Source: Streptosporangiaceae bacterium
Lineage (GTDB): Bacteria > Actinomycetota > Actinomycetes > Streptosporangiales > Streptosporangiaceae
Length of the DNA: 7,230 bases
Assembly: GCA_030045295.1 (NCBI GenBank)
Contig: JASIGD010000208.1
Coordinates: 1 to 7,230, forward strand
Reading direction: 5' to 3'
Shown here: positions 5,075 through 7,230 of the stretch, piece by piece
Position numbering within the stretch: the stretch's first letter is position 1
Layout of the letters: each line of letters starts with the position of its first letter
The notes under the pieces: model-generated
Told to the model about the DNA's origin: nothing
The model's input: only the letters and a program-made list of their open reading frames with translations
The model's database searches: none
Made by a program: the position numbers and the translations under genes

Positions 5075-6493
5075 ATGGCTCGGATTGTGATCATCGGGGC
5101 CGGGGTGGTGGGACTGGGGACAGCGATGTTGTTGGCCGGTGACGGTCATCAGGTCACCGTGCTGGAGCGGGACCCCATCCCACCCCCTGAGCCGGTTGAG
5201 GCGTGGGAGCGGTGGCAGCGGCCGGGGCTGAATCAGTTCCGGCTGCCGCACTTCTTCCTGGCTGGGTTCCGGTCGGTGGTCGATGCTGAGCTGCCCGAGG
5301 TTTCCGAGGCGCTGCGGGCCGTCGGCGCGCTGCGACTGAACGTCATCCGCGACGCGCCCAAGAAGATGACCGGCGGCTGGCGGGAAGGCGACGATTGCTA
5401 CGACTCGCTGACCGGCCGGCGGCCGGTGGTGGAAGCCGTGGTCGCCGCGCAGGCCGCTGCGGCCCCGGGAGTCGAGATCCGCCGCGGCACGGCCGTTACC
5501 GGCCTGGTCAGCGGAGTGTCAGCACGGCCCGGCGTGCCGCATGTGACGGGAGTGCGGACCAGGGACGGCGAGTCTATCCAGGCCGACCTGGTGGTGGACA
5601 TGAGCGGCCGCCGGTCGTCACTGCCGGGCTGGCTCAGCGAGATCGGTGCGCGCGACCCGGCCGAGGAGCTGGAGGACAGCGGGTTCCTGTACTACGGGCG
5701 GCACTTCCGGTCGACGGACGGGTCGGTGCCCCCCGCCTTCGGCGGCAACATCTTGGACTGGGGCACGATCACCTCGCTCACCCTGCCCGCGGATAACGGG
5801 ACGTGGTCGATAGCGCTCGTGACCAGCTCGAAGGACACGGCGCTTCGGTCGCTGCGCGAGACGAACAGCTGGGAAGCGGTGGTGCGCGGCCTTCCGCTGG
5901 TAGCGCACTGGCTGGACGGAACCCCGATCGAGGATGGCGTTCAGGTGATGGCCCACCTGGAGGACCGCCACCGCGGCTTCGTCGCCGACGGCCGGCCGGT
6001 CGCCACGGGCGTCGTGGCCGTGGCCGATTCGTGGGCATGCTCCAATCCGGCCAACGGGCGCGGCGCGTCGATCGGCATGCTGCACGCCGTGACGCTGCGG
6101 GACCAGCTTCGCACGGCCGGCCTGGACGATCCGGCGGCATTCGCCGAAGCGTTCCACGCGGCGACCGCGAGATCGGTGGAGCCGTGGTACCGCGCGACCC
6201 TTGCCACCGACCGCCACCGGCTGGCCGAAATAGAGTCCGGCATGCGCGGCGGCACGTATGACCCGCAGGACTCTGAGTACGAGCTGGGAAAGGCCCTGCG
6301 CGCCGCGGCCGGGCAGGACCCTGACTGTCTGCGGGCCTACCTGGACATCTGGCTCGTCCTGCGGCCACCCGGGGAGGTCTTCGCCCGGCCAGGCCTCCGC
6401 GACAAGACGCTGCAGCTGGGATCCGGCTGGCGCGACGTGGAGCCGCTGGGACCCGACAGGGAGCAGCTGCTCGCGCTGGCGGCCAGCCCGTGA
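5075..6493 (+). CDS. FAD-dependent oxidoreductase, class A flavin monooxygenase-like fold
   Basis: This complete 472-residue protein opens directly with the FAD-binding strand-turn-helix: GAGVVG at 8-13 and acidic E31 at the end of strand two. GRRPVVEAVVAAQ at 114-126, followed by VEIRRGTAVTGL, and the strand LVVDMSGRRSSLPGWL at 172-187 are the usual second FAD-contacting features of the p-hydroxybenzoate hydroxylase fold. The third FAD motif is VADSWACSNPANGRG at 316-330, followed by the helix around SIGMLHAVTLRDQL. It carries Ala-Asp where classical family members have Gly-Asp. No signal peptide or membrane segment is visible. The protein probably oxidises or hydroxylates an organic substrate with bound FAD, but no substrate can be assigned. 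It appears to be transcribed alone from a leaderless promoter and converges on the HNH gene. Confidence 0.85.
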   Translation: MARIVIIGAGVVGLGTAMLLAGDGHQVTVLERDPIPPPEPVEAWERWQRPGLNQFRLPHFFLAGFRSVVDAELPEVSEALRAVGALRLNVIRDAPKKMTGGWREGDDCYDSLTGRRPVVEAVVAAQAAAAPGVEIRRGTAVTGLVSGVSARPGVPHVTGVRTRDGESIQADLVVDMSGRRSSLPGWLSEIGARDPAEELEDSGFLYYGRHFRSTDGSVPPAFGGNILDWGTITSLTLPADNGTWSIALVTSSKDTALRSLRETNSWEAVVRGLPLVAHWLDGTPIEDGVQVMAHLEDRHRGFVADGRPVATGVVAVADSWACSNPANGRGASIGMLHAVTLRDQLRTAGLDDPAAFAEAFHAATARSVEPWYRATLATDRHRLAEIESGMRGGTYDPQDSEYELGKALRAAAGQDPDCLRAYLDIWLVLRPPGEVFARPGLRDKTLQLGSGWRDVEPLGPDREQLLALAASP

Positions 6494-6509
6494 CCCTCGA
6501 TCGCAGGAA

Positions 6510-6555
6510 CTGGACCACGGGCCGGTGACGAGGAGGCCACGTTGCGCCGGTCCAG
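6510..6555. terminator. Weak inverted repeat between convergent genes, possible terminator
   Basis: CTGGACC (6510-6516) and GGTCCAG (6549-6555) are perfect 7-base arms with a 32-base loop, in the 110-base gap between the flavoprotein stop and the HNH stop. The loop is long and no T-run follows. The position suits a shared terminator, but the structure is unremarkable. Confidence 0.25.
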
Positions 6556-6603
6556 GCGAACGCGCTACTGCTGGATTAGCTGAAGTTACCGGCGCGGGGG
6601 TGG

Positions 6604-7230
6604 TTACCCGGGGCGTGGCGGGGGTCCGTGACTGTGCAGGATCTTGGTGCCGTCAGGGCTGCGGGCGGTGGTGGTGCCATCGGGGTGCAGGAGCAGGGTC
6701 CAGCCCTGCTGGTGGACGGCGACGTGGTGGTGGAAGAAGCACAGCAGCAGGCAGTGCCGGATGCTGGTCGGGCCGCCGTCGGCCTGGTGGAGCACGTGGT
6801 GCACTTCGCAGGCCGCGGCGGGCTGACTGCAGCCGCCGGGCCACCGGCAGCGCTGGTCGCGGAGGATCACCGCGCGGCGGATCGCGGCCGGGATGCTCGC
6901 GCTGCGGCCCACGTCCAGCGGCAGGCTCGGCCCGGCCAGCCGGGCGCCAAGCTGGCGGATGCGCAAGAAGCTGGCCAGCCCGCCGGGGCCGGACAGCAGG
7001 TCGATCGCCTTGCCGATGATGGCCCGCTCGAGCATCTCCCGGGCGTGCGCGGTCAGCGGCGCGGCCGGACCGAGGTCGGCCATCGGCTGGGGCTGGCCCG
7101 GCCGCACGCGGCCGCCGTAGCGGGCCAGCTCCACGCACAGTTCCACCAGGTCATCCAGGGCGGCCGGGTCGACCTGGCCGGTGACCACCGGGGTCACCGT
7201 GGCGTCGCAGGCCGCCGCGCGGGCCGCGTC
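6604..7230 (-). CDS. HNH endonuclease of the DUF222/13E12 repeat family, 5' end outside window
   Basis: The last 208 residues are visible and the frame stays open to the right edge. The visible start, ACDATVTPVVTG (fragment residues 7-18), matches the end of a DUF222 domain, so a GTG at 7197 is internal. The HNH nuclease occupies about fragment residues 120-177: RDQRCRWPGGC, C141 and EVHH at 142-145, GGPTSIRH at 152-159, then LLLCFFHHH at 161-169. C128/C134 and C141/C164 are likely structural metal ligands; H144/H145 and H167-H169 supply catalytic and metal-binding histidines. The usual HNH asparagine position (GGPT followed by three residues, then N) carries H159. A Pro-rich tail closes the protein. 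Family members are multicopy in many actinobacteria and linked to mobile DNA; their biological role is poorly known. The TAA lies 110 bases from the convergent flavoprotein gene. Confidence 0.9.
   Translation of the reverse strand, partial: DAARAAACDATVTPVVTGQVDPAALDDLVELCVELARYGGRVRPGQPQPMADLGPAAPLTAHAREMLERAIIGKAIDLLSGPGGLASFLRIRQLGARLAGPSLPLDVGRSASIPAAIRRAVILRDQRCRWPGGCSQPAAACEVHHVLHQADGGPTSIRHCLLLCFFHHHVAVHQQGWTLLLHPDGTTTARSPDGTKILHSHGPPPRPG

Noticed and set aside
6258..7019. Plus-strand open frame of 253 codons spanning the convergent gap
   Set aside because: It runs out of frame through the end of the flavoprotein gene and antisense to the HNH gene. Its product is Gly/Arg-rich with no domain, and both genes it crosses have clear family motifs.
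7195..7197. GTG as the start of the HNH gene
   Set aside because: The frame stays open upstream to the window edge and encodes ACDAT just before it, part of the conserved DUF222 end. The true start is outside the window.
1..7230. Insertion sequence, prophage, CRISPR array or structured RNA
   Set aside because: Apart from the HNH gene, which is partly outside, there are no transposase or integrase motifs, no terminal inverted repeats flanking genes, no spaced repeat array and no tRNA-like cloverleaf in the short intergenic gaps.

Overview
The base composition is strongly GC-rich, with G or C at most third codon positions. Start codons include GTG, and two genes appear to be leaderless. Together with a DUF222/13E12-type HNH endonuclease, this points to a high-GC actinobacterium; I cannot name the genus. 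Nearly all of the window is coding and no intergenic stretch exceeds about 120 bases. I see no tRNA, rRNA, CRISPR array or insertion sequence.

Left part (1-2613, minus strand): a two-gene operon reading leftwards. A phytoene-dehydrogenase/PYROXD2-like FAD oxidoreductase is followed, with a 4-base GTGA overlap, by the start of an NDP-forming acyl-CoA synthetase-like protein that runs off the left edge. Centre (2732-4531, plus strand): a divergent pair, a TetR/BetI-like regulator and, 9 bases after it, a PotA-type ABC transporter ATPase with no permease or binding-protein gene in view. The 118-base divergent region carries a perfect 7-2-7 palindrome. It overlaps the proposed -35 of the rightward promoter and the -10/+1 of the leftward promoter, so one TetR-bound site could control both directions. 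A 9-codon upstream ORF overlaps the tetR start codon.

Right part: after a pair of tandem GC-rich hairpin repeats come a small GNAT acetyltransferase (4579-5010) and a class A flavoprotein oxidoreductase (5075-6493). Each is preceded by a -10-like hexamer 6-7 bases before its ATG, as expected for leaderless actinobacterial mRNAs. A convergent, 5'-truncated HNH endonuclease gene (6604 to beyond 7230, minus strand) closes the window.

Working model (inference): the four genes around the palindrome form one regulated module for taking up and oxidising a small, possibly amine-containing, compound. The ABC ATPase powers import, the FAD enzyme oxidises the substrate, the CoA ligase handles an acyl product, and the TetR protein senses a ligand. 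The substrate cannot be read from the sequence. The GNAT, flavoprotein and HNH genes look like independent units.
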